Assembly (NCBI RefSeq): GCF_036662795.1
Contig: NZ_JBAFWZ010000032.1
Location: forward strand, 1 to 30,768
Source of the DNA: Lysinibacillus_B sp036662795
GTDB lineage: Bacteria; Bacillota; Bacilli; Bacillales_A; Planococcaceae
Direction: 5' to 3'
DNA length: 30,768 bases
Each line of letters starts with the position of its first letter. The first letter of the stretch is position 1. Shown in pieces: positions 22,432 through 30,768 of this stretch. Below the pieces are notes generated by a model. It saw only the letters and a list, made by a program, of their open reading frames with translations, did no database searches and was not told the DNA's origin. The position numbers were made by a program, and so were the translations under genes.

Positions 22432-25400
22432 CTACCAATACCATAATTGCTTTTCATATTCCTCAAGCATGAAGTAATTAGATACCATACGTTTTTGCTG
22501 CGCTGTTAGCTTATCATAAGCCATCCGTGCTGCTTCTACTTTTCGATCGAAGTAATAGGAGCTTGGATCAATTTCTGAAATTAACTGACGTACTTTTTCA
22601 ACAGCCGCTACTTCCTTCTCGGCCTCTTTTAGCACAGAATAATTAGTTACAAGCCTTTTCATAGCAGCCGGTAAAGAATTATAAGCCGCTAGTGCTGCCC
22701 GTACTTGAGCTGCATAATTTTTCGATGACGGGGAAATTTCTGAGATTTTATCAATTACTGCAGAAACTGCGTCCGTATCCTTTCTTGCCTGCTCAAGCTT
22801 AGAGTAGTTTGTAACATAGAATTTTTCAGCACTTGATAAACGATTATATGCTGAGATTGCGGCCTGTATGCTACCCGCGTAAGCAGGATCTGAAGGCTTT
22901 AGCTTTTCAATCATTTTATAAACCTCAATCGCTGGTCCTATGCTTGCTAGCTTATTTAAATTCGGAATCATCGCTCGCTGTTCTGCCGTAAGCTTCTCAA
23001 GCGCCTTCACTACTTTATCATATTGAGCAACAAGATTAGTTGAATGTTGTAAACCATCAATCAAATCAATAGCAATTAACACATTTTTTACGCCTTTTTC
23101 GTAGCTAACAAGCTCTTGATACAGCGTAACAGCGCGTTTCTCTGCTACGGATAACGCATTATATGCAGCTCGTGCATCCTTAATAGCCTGCATATATTGA
23201 TTGGCAGATTTTGTAGGAATCGCGCGAATCAATTCATCTACTGCTAACCCACCAACTACGGTATTTTCATAAGCAACTAAAGCCTGATAGTTTGAAATGA
23301 GTGCCTTATCTGCAGGAGATAGTGCGTCATATAAAGCTCGAGCCCTTAGTACTTCCTCAGCAAATGTTTTACTTGTTGGCTTTATTAGCGAAATAGCTTC
23401 CATCGTTGAGGCTACTGGATAAATTGTTGATAATAATACTTCGCGGTTTGTTACAAGCTGACGACTATCATAATCAATTTTTTCGTAAGCCTTCACTGCT
23501 GTAGTGTATTTTCTTACAAAGCTTAGCGCATCGTTATATGGTCTAGTTAACATTTCCTGCAGCTCTTGAATTTGATAAATTACTGTCGTTACAGGCTTTA
23601 ATGCTTTTTCACGATTTGTTAAATCTTTATAATTTAGTACAAGCTTTTGATAAGCAGAATTAATACGTGCTAATTTATCGTACGCAGCACGTGCCGCTAT
23701 CAGCTTCTCTACATAGTTTTCCGCACCTGGAACAGCAGCATCAATGAGATCCATTACTTCGGTTACTGTTGCTAAACCAGACTCAGCCGCTTCTATTTTA
23801 TAAAGAATATCTGCTAAATAACCTTGTTCAATCTGTGATAAACGCTCATACTGCATGCGAATTTGCGCAACATCCTCTAAATAAGTTCTACTTGTTGGCT
23901 TTAATGCATTAATTTGCGAGACAATATCAGCGATTTTTAAATATGGCTTTAGGCCAGCATCATAATTGTACACATAAGATTTTTGACGACCTGTTAGTCT
24001 GTCATACGCTTTTAGTGCTGCTTCGACTTTTCGTGCATAATCTCTATGGGCTACATTGACCGTAATGATCATCTCATCCCGGATTAAATCTACAACCTTC
24101 AATGCTGTAGTACCATCTTTTTTCAACGTTGTAAAACTCTTATAGTTTGTTACTTGCTTTTTTGCGTCCGCTGGTAATAATGCATAGGCAGCTTCGATTG
24201 CTTCAATTTCTTTTAAGAAGGCAGTGCCTGTTAAAAGGCTAAGCGAATCAATTCGCGCTACTAATGTGCTACCAATTGTAATGGCATTTTCGTGAGCCGA
24301 AATTGTACTTTCATATATTGATAATGCATCCTTTAATTTGTCCTTTAGTGTAGACGCAAAAGGCGAACTATCACCCGTAAGCTCAATATATTTTGAGCGG
24401 GCTTCTTCAACAAGGGTTTTAAAGCCTTCTTTTGTAGGCGTTAACGCTTTAATTTGATCCATAAAGGCTAACGAAATTTTAAAGTCTTCAATACGTTTTT
24501 TATTTTCGTCAGAAATATAGCTCTTTTGAGAAGCTGTTAATCTAACATATGCTGTAATGGCCGATTTCGCCTTAGATGCAAAGCTTGAATGCTCTGGATC
24601 CACTGCTTCAATCGTCTTCGTTACTGTTACCGGCTGACTAACTGTTCTCTCTAGGTCTGTTAGCGTTTTTAAGTTTGTTACAAGCTTTTTTGCCTGCGCA
24701 TCTGTCATGCTGTTATAAGCTGCACGTGCATCTAATATCGCCTGAAGCTTTGCACTGCCAGTTAATGTTTCTTTTGCTGCTTCATTAATTAAATTTATAA
24801 CGACCTCTGCTACATCTAATTGATTTTCTAAACCCGTCACAGAAAGCTTCAGTTCTTCTTTCAGCTTCGTTAGTGAGGCTGCATCTGCTTCACTTGCATT
24901 TGTGTCAACTGTTAGCGCTTCTAGTGCAACAAGAAGATCCTTCACCTGCTTCTTATAATCTGTAGCAGTTGATTTTAAATTGTAGAAAGTACCCGTGACC
25001 TTTGCAAACGGCAATAAATATTGTAGACGAGTAGAGTTGGAAACGAGTTGTTTTTCATTTTCAGTACCTAATTTTTCATAGGCTTTTTCTGCACTTGTTA
25101 CAGTCGTTTCAAACGTCTTTTTATTTTCAATTTTAATTTTATTAATTTGATCGATCACTCTTAAGCTATTGCTTGCTGTCTTTTCCCATGCCTGCAGGTC
25201 GCTATAATTTTGAACTAATTTTTTCTGATTTGATGATAAGGAGTTATATGCTGCACGAGCAGCTTTAACATCCTCTGCTGTTTTAATATTTTGAATGTCA
25301 TTTTCAACAGGAATTGCAGCATCTATATCCGTACGTGCTGTTGCTAATAAGTTAAGGTTGAGGACATATTTTTGCATGCTTGCATCTAATTCTGCATAAG

Positions 25401-26535
25401 CATCCTCTACAGCCTCGACAGCATTTCGATAAGCATCCGTTGAACTAGCCTTTAGTGCTGTAATTCTATCTACAACATTTAATGCATGCTGATAGCCATC
25501 TTTTTTAGTAGCATCCCCTAGAACTAAACTATACTTCTCAGCTAAATCCTTTTGACGCGTATTTAGCTTGCTGTATGCCAGATTGATGGCCTTTATTTTA
25601 GAAGAAAATGTAGCAGCTGTTTTAAACTCTGTTGTTGCAATCGTAGCGATTTGAGCGTCTAAAGCCTCTGCCGCCTTTATATCAACCTGTGCAGATTTCA
25701 TTAGAGCGGTCACGGTTACACCATTTGACAGCAGGTGCGAATCGACAATTTTCTTCTCATTCGCTGTAAGACGACTAGCATATTCGCCATTCAACTCAGC
25801 GACTAGGTCTTTAAATTCTAATATTTTGTCCTTAGAAACTCCGTTGAATTTTAATAGTCTTTCAATATAGCCATCTGCGGAAGTTGTACCATCAGATCCA
25901 TAAATAAATTTTTGAGGCTTTTTAATATCTTCAATATATGTTTTTAAAGTCGAGGCATTTTTAATATATTCCTTTTCAAAGCCTTCGATATCCTTTAAAT
26001 AGTCGAGCATTGTTGAGAATGCTTTTTGCTCAAAATCTGGCGTAGAATAGCTGCTATAATCATTGACAGCTAAGTCTAAATCCGCTCTTACTCCTTTAAA
26101 GGATTGGACTAAAGTTTCGTATTTCCCCTGCATACTCGGCACTGAAACGAGTAAATCTGGGTTTGTCAATTTTAATAAAGAAATAGAATTTGTTAAACCC
26201 GCTGCTTGGCTTTTTAAATCCTTTAATGCATTTAAATAATCTAACTTAGCAGTTAGTAATGCATATTCATCAGGGGTTAATTTGTTGTTATAATCCAAAT
26301 CGTTTAATAAATCATAATAAACTTCAATATTTGTCAGCGCGCTCTTTTCATTCAAGTCCATAATTTCTTGTAAACGAATTTGGTCTACATCTAAATCCGC
26401 TAGTGTGTTGTATGGAATGTTACTTTTATCCTCTTTTTCAATTGTGGCAGGGTTTACGTTTTCATTTGCACTCACGATAGCCCCTGGTGCTAAAAGTAAT
26501 CCTGTTAATACGCTAATTCGTACTTGCTTTTTCAT
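22432..26535 (-). CDS. Giant secreted helical-repeat surface protein
   Basis: 1367 residues. Signal peptide about 1-23 (ending IVSA). The first roughly 280 residues are helical and acidic/lysine-rich. From there to the end I count about 18 imperfect units of some 55-75 residues around the pattern AY..L...QK..V.NY..L...E, for example AARAAYNSLSSNQKKLVQNY and AARMAYDKLTAQQKRMVSNY. The predicted shape is a string of three-helix bundles, reminiscent of the helical part of S-layer protein SbsC and similar Bacillaceae surface proteins. No SLH, LysM, LPXTG or membrane anchor is seen; it ends EKQLWYW. AAAGGGTG precedes ATG 26535; the frame continues eight codons to 26559 but without a ribosome site. 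It may be an S-layer-associated or fibrous exoprotein; function not known. Confidence 0.85.
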   Translation of the reverse strand: MKKQVRISVLTGLLLAPGAIVSANENVNPATIEKEDKSNIPYNTLADLDVDQIRLQEIMDLNEKSALTNIEVYYDLLNDLDYNNKLTPDEYALLTAKLDYLNALKDLKSQAAGLTNSISLLKLTNPDLLVSVPSMQGKYETLVQSFKGVRADLDLAVNDYSSYSTPDFEQKAFSTMLDYLKDIEGFEKEYIKNASTLKTYIEDIKKPQKFIYGSDGTTSADGYIERLLKFNGVSKDKILEFKDLVAELNGEYASRLTANEKKIVDSHLLSNGVTVTALMKSAQVDIKAAEALDAQIATIATTEFKTAATFSSKIKAINLAYSKLNTRQKDLAEKYSLVLGDATKKDGYQHALNVVDRITALKASSTDAYRNAVEAVEDAYAELDASMQKYVLNLNLLATARTDIDAAIPVENDIQNIKTAEDVKAARAAYNSLSSNQKKLVQNYSDLQAWEKTASNSLRVIDQINKIKIENKKTFETTVTSAEKAYEKLGTENEKQLVSNSTRLQYLLPFAKVTGTFYNLKSTATDYKKQVKDLLVALEALTVDTNASEADAASLTKLKEELKLSVTGLENQLDVAEVVINLINEAAKETLTGSAKLQAILDARAAYNSMTDAQAKKLVTNLKTLTDLERTVSQPVTVTKTIEAVDPEHSSFASKAKSAITAYVRLTASQKSYISDENKKRIEDFKISLAFMDQIKALTPTKEGFKTLVEEARSKYIELTGDSSPFASTLKDKLKDALSIYESTISAHENAITIGSTLVARIDSLSLLTGTAFLKEIEAIEAAYALLPADAKKQVTNYKSFTTLKKDGTTALKVVDLIRDEMIITVNVAHRDYARKVEAALKAYDRLTGRQKSYVYNYDAGLKPYLKIADIVSQINALKPTSRTYLEDVAQIRMQYERLSQIEQGYLADILYKIEAAESGLATVTEVMDLIDAAVPGAENYVEKLIAARAAYDKLARINSAYQKLVLNYKDLTNREKALKPVTTVIYQIQELQEMLTRPYNDALSFVRKYTTAVKAYEKIDYDSRQLVTNREVLLSTIYPVASTMEAISLIKPTSKTFAEEVLRARALYDALSPADKALISNYQALVAYENTVVGGLAVDELIRAIPTKSANQYMQAIKDARAAYNALSVAEKRAVTLYQELVSYEKGVKNVLIAIDLIDGLQHSTNLVAQYDKVVKALEKLTAEQRAMIPNLNKLASIGPAIEVYKMIEKLKPSDPAYAGSIQAAISAYNRLSSAEKFYVTNYSKLEQARKDTDAVSAVIDKISEISPSSKNYAAQVRAALAAYNSLPAAMKRLVTNYSVLKEAEKEVAAVEKVRQLISEIDPSSYYFDRKVEAARMAYDKLTAQQKRMVSNYFMLEEYEKQLWYW

Positions 26536-26670
26536 GTAGATCACCCTTTCTATACCCATAAATCCATCATTTTTATACAGTCTTCTAAACAGTTTATCGG
26601 TATTCTGCTATTTTTTTCTACCCCTTCAGGAAAAGATAACAAAAATACACGATAACCGTTATTTTCAAAA

Positions 26671-26708
26671 ATAAAAAACTACCTATCACCTATTAGATAC
26701 GGTAGTTT
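26671..26708 (-). terminator. Terminator of the SLH-only gene
   Basis: AAACTACC/GGTAGTTT (26676-26683 with 26701-26708) with additional TATC/GATA pairing. Minus-strand T-run from plus-strand A-run 26673-26678. Confidence 0.85.
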
Positions 26709-26744
26709 CTATTGAAAATATATATTTTGTGAGGAATGTCCTAA

Positions 26745-27413
26745 TTACTGTACATCGACTAATTCAAAATCTTCACCTTTCGCAAGGAGAGCTTTATGTA
26801 AAAAAGTTGTTAGCTGACCTCTTGTAACAGTATTGTTCGGACTAAATGTAGTGTTAGAAGTCCCTTTCGTAATATCATTCTGCACTAACGTTTGGATATA
26901 GCGCCTTTCATTTACATTTTGTAGCTTATTGACATCGGTAAACTTCGTAGTAGAGGCGCTCGACATTTCAAATTCAAAAGAGAGAACGATCATTTTTGCA
27001 ATGTGAGAACGTGTTAAGGTTCCATTGGGATCAAACATTGTCGGGCTTTTCCCGTGAATTATACCTTTCTCATATAGTGCAGCAATCGCCCCATAATATT
27101 TGCTCGATGTCGGAACATCTTTAAACCCAGGATCCTTTACATTTACCGTATCAAGCTCTAGGGCATTTGCAATAAACAATGCGGCTTCAGCACGAGTAGC
27201 CTCTTGTCCAGGCTTAAATTGTGTAGCTGTTCTCCCTTCAATTATGCCTTGATTATACAATAGAATGATTGGCTCATAATAATAGCTTTGAATGGGGACA
27301 TCCGTGAACGGAATGCTTGCTGCTTCAGTAGGCACTTCTGCTACAAAAGCAACAGTCATCACGCCTATTGCTGAGGCTATAGCAAATTTTTGTCTAGACG
27401 TTTTTTTATTCAT
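26745..27413 (-). CDS. SLH-only surface protein
   Basis: 222 residues: a signal peptide (about 1-31, ending TEA) and three SLH domains (about 36-80, 93-143, 153-205) and nothing else beyond a 12-residue tail. SLH domains bind pyruvylated secondary wall polymer. With no effector domain it may be a structural filler or compete for sites on the wall. A TTG two codons upstream is in frame, but AGGAGG is 7 bases from the ATG at 27413 and only about one from the TTG, so the ATG is used. It has its own terminator and stands upstream of the giant repeat protein gene. Confidence 0.9.
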   Translation of the reverse strand: MNKKTSRQKFAIASAIGVMTVAFVAEVPTEAASIPFTDVPIQSYYYEPIILLYNQGIIEGRTATQFKPGQEATRAEAALFIANALELDTVNVKDPGFKDVPTSSKYYGAIAALYEKGIIHGKSPTMFDPNGTLTRSHIAKMIVLSFEFEMSSASTTKFTDVNKLQNVNERRYIQTLVQNDITKGTSNTTFSPNNTVTRGQLTTFLHKALLAKGEDFELVDVQ

Positions 27414-27587
27414 TTCCAATCCTCCTAAAATCTTCTATTCTTCTCTCTAGTATACGTTTTATAAAGTACTCTTGTCGATGCTTCTCCGTCCACAAGATTT
27501 GAACGTTTTGCTAACTTCTAGATTGGCACTTTGAACTATTTTCTTACATTAGTAACGATTCAGTATTCCTTCACAATGTATTTGTAC

Positions 27588-27593
27588 TATAAT
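27588..27593 (+). promoter_or_regulatory. -10 box for the Yip1-like/adaptor operon
   Basis: TATAAT, 31 bases before the ATG at 27625. No clear -35. Confidence 0.4.
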
Positions 27594-27624
27594 GGTAAAA
27601 TGAGGCTTGAAAGGGTGGGTATTT

Positions 27625-28311
27625 ATGGTATTTCAATTTAAATTTTGGCATTCGCTTCTTAATCCTTCCTCATTAACGTATGCACTCGAGCACAAGGATG
27701 AATATGAAAAAATACGAGGGTACCGACGTAGCTTTTGGCTCGTATTCTTTTCTGCCCTTTTACTCTTTGCACTACGAAATATTTGGGGAATGAATACATC
27801 AGCATTAACAACACTTTTTGCAACAGGTTTAGATGACCGCTACATATTTGCACGCTATATTTCGCTAGGGAGCTCAGTATTGTGGGCAATTGGATTTTTC
27901 CTCTTCCACTATTTTGCTGTAGCGTATTTCCTGCATTTATTAACAGAGTTGCCCTTCAAATGGATTAGGAAGGTCCAGCTTTATGTTATTTCTTTCATAG
28001 TAGTGGAAAAGGCTTTAACTTTTATCGCATTTATCATTGTTGGCTATGCAACGCCCTACACATTCTTTTCGCTAGCACCAACACTTTTCCAATTCGTTCA
28101 GCATGATTATTTATTGTATTTTGTCAATCAATTAACAGTCGCAACGGTTGCTACAATATGGGTTCAATATCGATTTTTATCGCAATGGGATGAAGGCAAC
28201 CGTAAAGTGTTAATGGCAAAAATCATTGTGATTCAAATCATTCTGGCACTGATTGTCGCAGCAATTAGTATTCTTCCTGTTTTTAACTGGCTAACAAGGG
28301 GGGCGAACTAA
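27625..28311 (+). CDS. Yip1/YknW-like polytopic membrane protein
   Basis: 228 residues with about five hydrophobic helices (around residues 35-55, 82-108, 118-145, 165-190 and 198-222) and an N-terminal amphipathic start (MVFQFKFWHSLLNPSSLTYA). This is the size and layout of bacterial Yip1-family proteins such as B. subtilis YknW, which assists the YknXYZ transporter that protects against the SDP toxin. AAAGGGTGG lies 6 bases before ATG 27625; a TTG at 27607 in frame would put that site inside the gene. The stop overlaps the next ATG (TAATG), so it is co-translated with the adaptor. The family call is by shape and context, moderate confidence. Confidence 0.72.
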   Translation: MVFQFKFWHSLLNPSSLTYALEHKDEYEKIRGYRRSFWLVFFSALLLFALRNIWGMNTSALTTLFATGLDDRYIFARYISLGSSVLWAIGFFLFHYFAVAYFLHLLTELPFKWIRKVQLYVISFIVVEKALTFIAFIIVGYATPYTFFSLAPTLFQFVQHDYLLYFVNQLTVATVATIWVQYRFLSQWDEGNRKVLMAKIIVIQIILALIVAAISILPVFNWLTRGAN

Positions 28312-30032
28312 TGTCGAAAAGAATTTGGGTCAGACTAGCTGGCTTACTCTTGATGAGTTTAGTCATAATCAATGCTTACCTGTTATTTAATGAGGATAGT
28401 AAAATCACAAAAAAATACTATATTAGTAGTTTCCAAGAAGCTGTAAAAGGGACTAATGTTGAAAAGCTCAATAAAGAGGGCATTTTGGCTACTAATAATG
28501 AGGTTCGAGTTTCGGCTGATGTAAAATCGCTTACTGAGGTTAGTGTAAAACGAGGACAGCTTATTAGTGCAAACGAGGAGCTAGGGGTGTACAAGCAGGA
28601 TGACGCCCAAAAAGAAATTTTACGCTTAGAGGTTGAGAAAGAGGCTTACGAGACAGAATTAGATACACTCGAGGACCTGCTGGATGATATTGAGGATGAC
28701 GTAAAATCGTCTAAGCCAGCCTCAACAATAGATTCAGAGAAGATAAACGACTTATTAAGTATCACTTTAGGGCTAGAGGTTCATGAGCAAACATACCCTG
28801 CTGAAGCTATTGCTCGACTAGGTGAAAAAATCGCCGAAGTCGAAAGGGAAATTGAAATAATAGATGGTCTTATTACACAACTAGAGACAAACGATGTTTT
28901 AGCTAGCCCGATTGATGGTGTGATTGGAGACATTACCGAACAAGGTGACACCATTACATTTGTCATTTATGCTACTGAAAAAAGTATCGTTGCCTATGTG
29001 ACGGAGGATCAATGGCAAAGAGTTCAAGTTGAACAGGATGCCGTAATTACCATTCATGCCGGAGAGGAAAACGAACAAACTGTCGAGGGAATTGTAATTG
29101 AAAAACAGGCAATTCCTGCCCGGCAATCCCTATGGTTCCATGAATTAGAGAAAAATGAAAAGGTCGATGATTCGAAAACTATTTATGAAATTCGCATTCA
29201 ACCTTACGAGCTTTTGCTTGATTACCCATACGGACTTGTTGTCGATTCAACAATAACGACGAAGGAAATTGTCGAAAGCTATAAAGTGAAATCTGATTGG
29301 GTCATTTCCCAGGAAATCCCCAATATCGGCAAAACTCATGTTTATACGCTAGGATACGACGGTAAAACAAGACTAGTGCCGATTACTGTCGAATTTAAGA
29401 AAAAGGACAGTTTAGCAACAAGAGCTAAGAAGAAAAACAAGGCTTCGGATGGGAACAATGCAGACGATGAAGTGGCCTTTGATGAAGATAGTAGTGAAGC
29501 TTCCTTGTCTAGTGAGGAAGAGGATGCCCTTGCTGATGATACTGAAGATGCGGGTTTCACGGGAGAGGACGACTTTGCTGATGAATACAATGAGACTGAC
29601 TTCTCGGAAGATGCAGATTTTGTAGCTGAATTTGAGGATGTGGAATTGACGGGTGAAGAAGATTCGAACGGAGACACTGAGCTAGTAGATGAAACTGGTT
29701 CGGATGATGCCGATGAAGACATTGGTTCGGTCGATGCTGAGGATGAAGCGCAGGGTGAAGAGAATGCATCCGAAGCAGCCCAAGGTGACGATGCCCAAAC
29801 AACTCAAGGTGCATCACTTATTAATCCACTAAAAAAGGTAAAGAAAAAGCAGCTACCTCAATATGATGTAACAGTTTTCACTGCTGCTTTCGATGAGCAC
29901 ACATATATATTAGATAATAAGCTTAAAAATATATATGCCCCTACCTTCCTCCCGCTGCCAATGAAAAAATTTGAGTGGGAAAAGGTTGGCGAAATTACTT
30001 GGCAGGATATTCTGCTATTTATGAGATATTAA
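28311..30032 (+). CDS. HlyD/YknX-like membrane-fusion adaptor with acidic insert
   Basis: 573 residues. One N-terminal membrane helix (about 7-26), beta segment EVRVSADVKSLTEVSVKRGQ (split lipoyl half), coiled-coil hairpin about 96-192, second lipoyl half LASPIDGVIGDITEQGDTI, then beta-barrel strands to about 365. This order is that of HlyD/MacA/YknX adaptors. Residues about 380-500 are a highly acidic D/E/S/A-rich tract flanked by basic KKKNK and KKVKKKQ. A C-terminal 60-residue piece resumes beta structure. ATG overlaps the upstream stop, with AGGGGGG before it. No ATPase or permease gene follows: a terminator and array 3 do. Confidence 0.8.
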   Translation: MSKRIWVRLAGLLLMSLVIINAYLLFNEDSKITKKYYISSFQEAVKGTNVEKLNKEGILATNNEVRVSADVKSLTEVSVKRGQLISANEELGVYKQDDAQKEILRLEVEKEAYETELDTLEDLLDDIEDDVKSSKPASTIDSEKINDLLSITLGLEVHEQTYPAEAIARLGEKIAEVEREIEIIDGLITQLETNDVLASPIDGVIGDITEQGDTITFVIYATEKSIVAYVTEDQWQRVQVEQDAVITIHAGEENEQTVEGIVIEKQAIPARQSLWFHELEKNEKVDDSKTIYEIRIQPYELLLDYPYGLVVDSTITTKEIVESYKVKSDWVISQEIPNIGKTHVYTLGYDGKTRLVPITVEFKKKDSLATRAKKKNKASDGNNADDEVAFDEDSSEASLSSEEEDALADDTEDAGFTGEDDFADEYNETDFSEDADFVAEFEDVELTGEEDSNGDTELVDETGSDDADEDIGSVDAEDEAQGEENASEAAQGDDAQTTQGASLINPLKKVKKKQLPQYDVTVFTAAFDEHTYILDNKLKNIYAPTFLPLPMKKFEWEKVGEITWQDILLFMRY

Positions 30033-30038
30033 ATGACT

Positions 30039-30096
30039 CCACACGTTCTATTAATTGAGAGCGTGTGGTTTTTTGATCTTAAAAACCACACGTTCT
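30039..30096 (+). terminator. Adaptor-operon terminator with alternative hairpin
   Basis: Hairpin 1: CCACACG (30039-30045) with CGTGTGG (30062-30068), then TTTTTT. Hairpin 2: CGTGTGGTTTTT (30062-30073) with AAAAACCACACG (30081-30092). The 11-mer CCACACGTTCT occurs twice (30039 and 30086), so the middle arm can pair either way. The first is a good intrinsic terminator. Confidence 0.85.
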
Positions 30097-30114
30097 AGCA
30101 ATCTTGAAAATTTC

Positions 30115-30768
30115 TTTTGTTGGGATGGGGCTGGCTTTTGTTCGGATAGGCGCTTCTTTTGTGCGGATGTGGCTGCTTTTGCTTGATGGGTCACCTTTTG
30201 TGCGGATGGGGCACTTTTGTGCGGATACGCTTCTCTTTTGTTCGGATAGCTCCTGCTTTTGTGCGGATGGGACCCTTTTGTTCGGATAGGCGCTTCTTTT
30301 GTTCGGATGGCTCCTGCTTTTGTGCGGATGGGACTGGCTTTTGTTCGGATAGGCGCTTCTTTTGTTCGGATAGGCCTCGCTTTTGTGCGGATGGCTTCCT
30401 TTTGTTCGGATGGGTCCGCTTTTGTGCGGATAGGCACTTCTTTTGTTCGGTTGGCTTCCTTTTGTGCGGATAGCCACTTCTTTTGTGCGGATACGGTCGG
30501 CTTTTGTGCGGATAGGGCTGGCTTTTGTTCGGATGGGTCACCTTTTGTGCGGATGGGTCCTGCTTTTGTGCGGATGGCTGCTCCTTTTGTTCGGATACGC
30601 CTCGCTTTTATGCGGATGGAACCCTTTTGTTCGGATAGGCGCTTCTTTTGTGCGGATGGGACCGGCTTTTGTTCCGATAGCCACTTCTTTTGTGCGGATA
30701 CGCCTCGCTTTTGTGCGGATGGAACCCTTTTGTTCGGATAGGCGCTTCTTTTGTGCGGATGGGACCGG
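30115..30768 (+). repeat. 21-bp tandem repeat array 3 (about 32 units, continues)
   Basis: Same core and orientation as arrays 1 and 2, running past the window end. Units are mostly 21 bases with some of 18-20. The first units are decayed (TGGGATGG, CTTGATGG). Its spacer words differ from the other arrays: ATAGGCGCTTC, ATGGGACCGGC, ATACGCCTCGC, ATAGCCACTTC, ATGGAACCC. A 74-bp block of several units occurs at 30592-30665 and again at 30695-30768 with one base difference. No ribosome site or gene-like start accompanies the open frames on either strand. Confidence 0.95.

Noticed and set aside
22432..26535. SLH domains in the giant repeat protein
   Set aside because: The AY..L...QK..V.NY pattern lacks the SLH features (FxD near the start and the TRAE-type motif). 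The repeats are a different helical module.
26536..26559. Eight-codon extension of the giant repeat protein
   Set aside because: No ribosome site before ATG 26559, whereas AAAGGGTG precedes ATG 26535 and the signal peptide starts there.
29342..29817. Minus-strand Ser/His-rich frames opposite the adaptor gene
   Set aside because: Complement of the acidic GAT/GAA-rich tract. Low complexity explains the open frames.
30051..30741. Overlapping long frames on both strands at the window end
   Set aside because: Translations of array 3, same reasoning as for array 2.
30115..30768. CRISPR array
   Set aside because: The conserved part is about 14 bases and the variable part about 7, far below CRISPR repeat and spacer lengths. 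Spacers recur and no cas genes are near.
1..30768. Mobile genetic element or prophage content
   Set aside because: No transposase, integrase, phage structural gene or attachment-site pair was seen. The small hairpin repeats are the only mobile-like sequences.

Overview
The window reads as chromosome of a low-GC Gram-positive spore-former, most likely Planococcaceae/Bacillaceae of the Lysinibacillus-Solibacillus type. This rests on four things: the B. subtilis-like block degV-degU-degS-yvyE-LCP-tagO, an accessory secA2-slaP pair, many S-layer-homology (SLH) proteins, and AGGAGG-type ribosome sites. No tRNA, rRNA, transposase, prophage or CRISPR array was seen.

Layout. 1-160: right end of a 21-bp tandem-repeat array. 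258-3975 (minus): degV, a small lipoprotein and degS-degU. 4149-5924 (plus): yvyE and a LytR-CpsA-Psr wall-polymer transferase. 6228-7271 (minus): tagO. 7754-11013 (plus): secA2 and slaP, overlapping by one base. 11155-11650: second 21-bp array. 11826-13643 (minus): two secreted NlpC/P60 hydrolases. 13914-16697 (plus): brnQ and an S41 protease carrying an SbsA-like Ig domain. 16757-17350: TetR regulator. 17625-27413 (minus): a surface-protein run made of an SLH-SH3-amidase, an NlpC/P60-SLH protein, an SLH-CAP protein, a 1367-residue helical-repeat exoprotein and an SLH-only protein. 27625-30032 (plus): a Yip1-like membrane protein and an HlyD/YknX-like adaptor with a long acidic insert. 30115-30768: third 21-bp array, running off the window.

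How it fits together. TagO starts the lipid-linked wall polymer and the LCP enzyme attaches such polymers to peptidoglycan. SLH proteins dock on the polymer. SecA2/SlaP is the S-layer export route known from Bacillus anthracis. The hydrolases open the wall for growth. The window is therefore largely a cell-envelope/S-layer neighbourhood.

Most notable signals: (1) three same-orientation arrays of a 21-bp unit (TTTTGTKCGGATRG plus about 7 variable bases), each with its own recurring spacer words; (2) paralogous promoters of two NlpC/P60 genes with WalR-like half-sites, one with three exact sites on an 11-bp pitch; (3) near-consensus CodY boxes at both NlpC/P60 genes of the 11.8-13.6 kb block and a weaker one at brnQ; (4) an SLH-CAP gene that starts at TTG behind a promoter and an immediate terminator-like hairpin; (5) a giant repeat exoprotein with no visible anchor; (6) a YknW/YknX-like pair with no visible ABC transporter. 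Several starts differ from the longest reading frame (tagO, SLH-CAP, the giant protein, SLH-only, Yip1-like), each decided by ribosome-site position.
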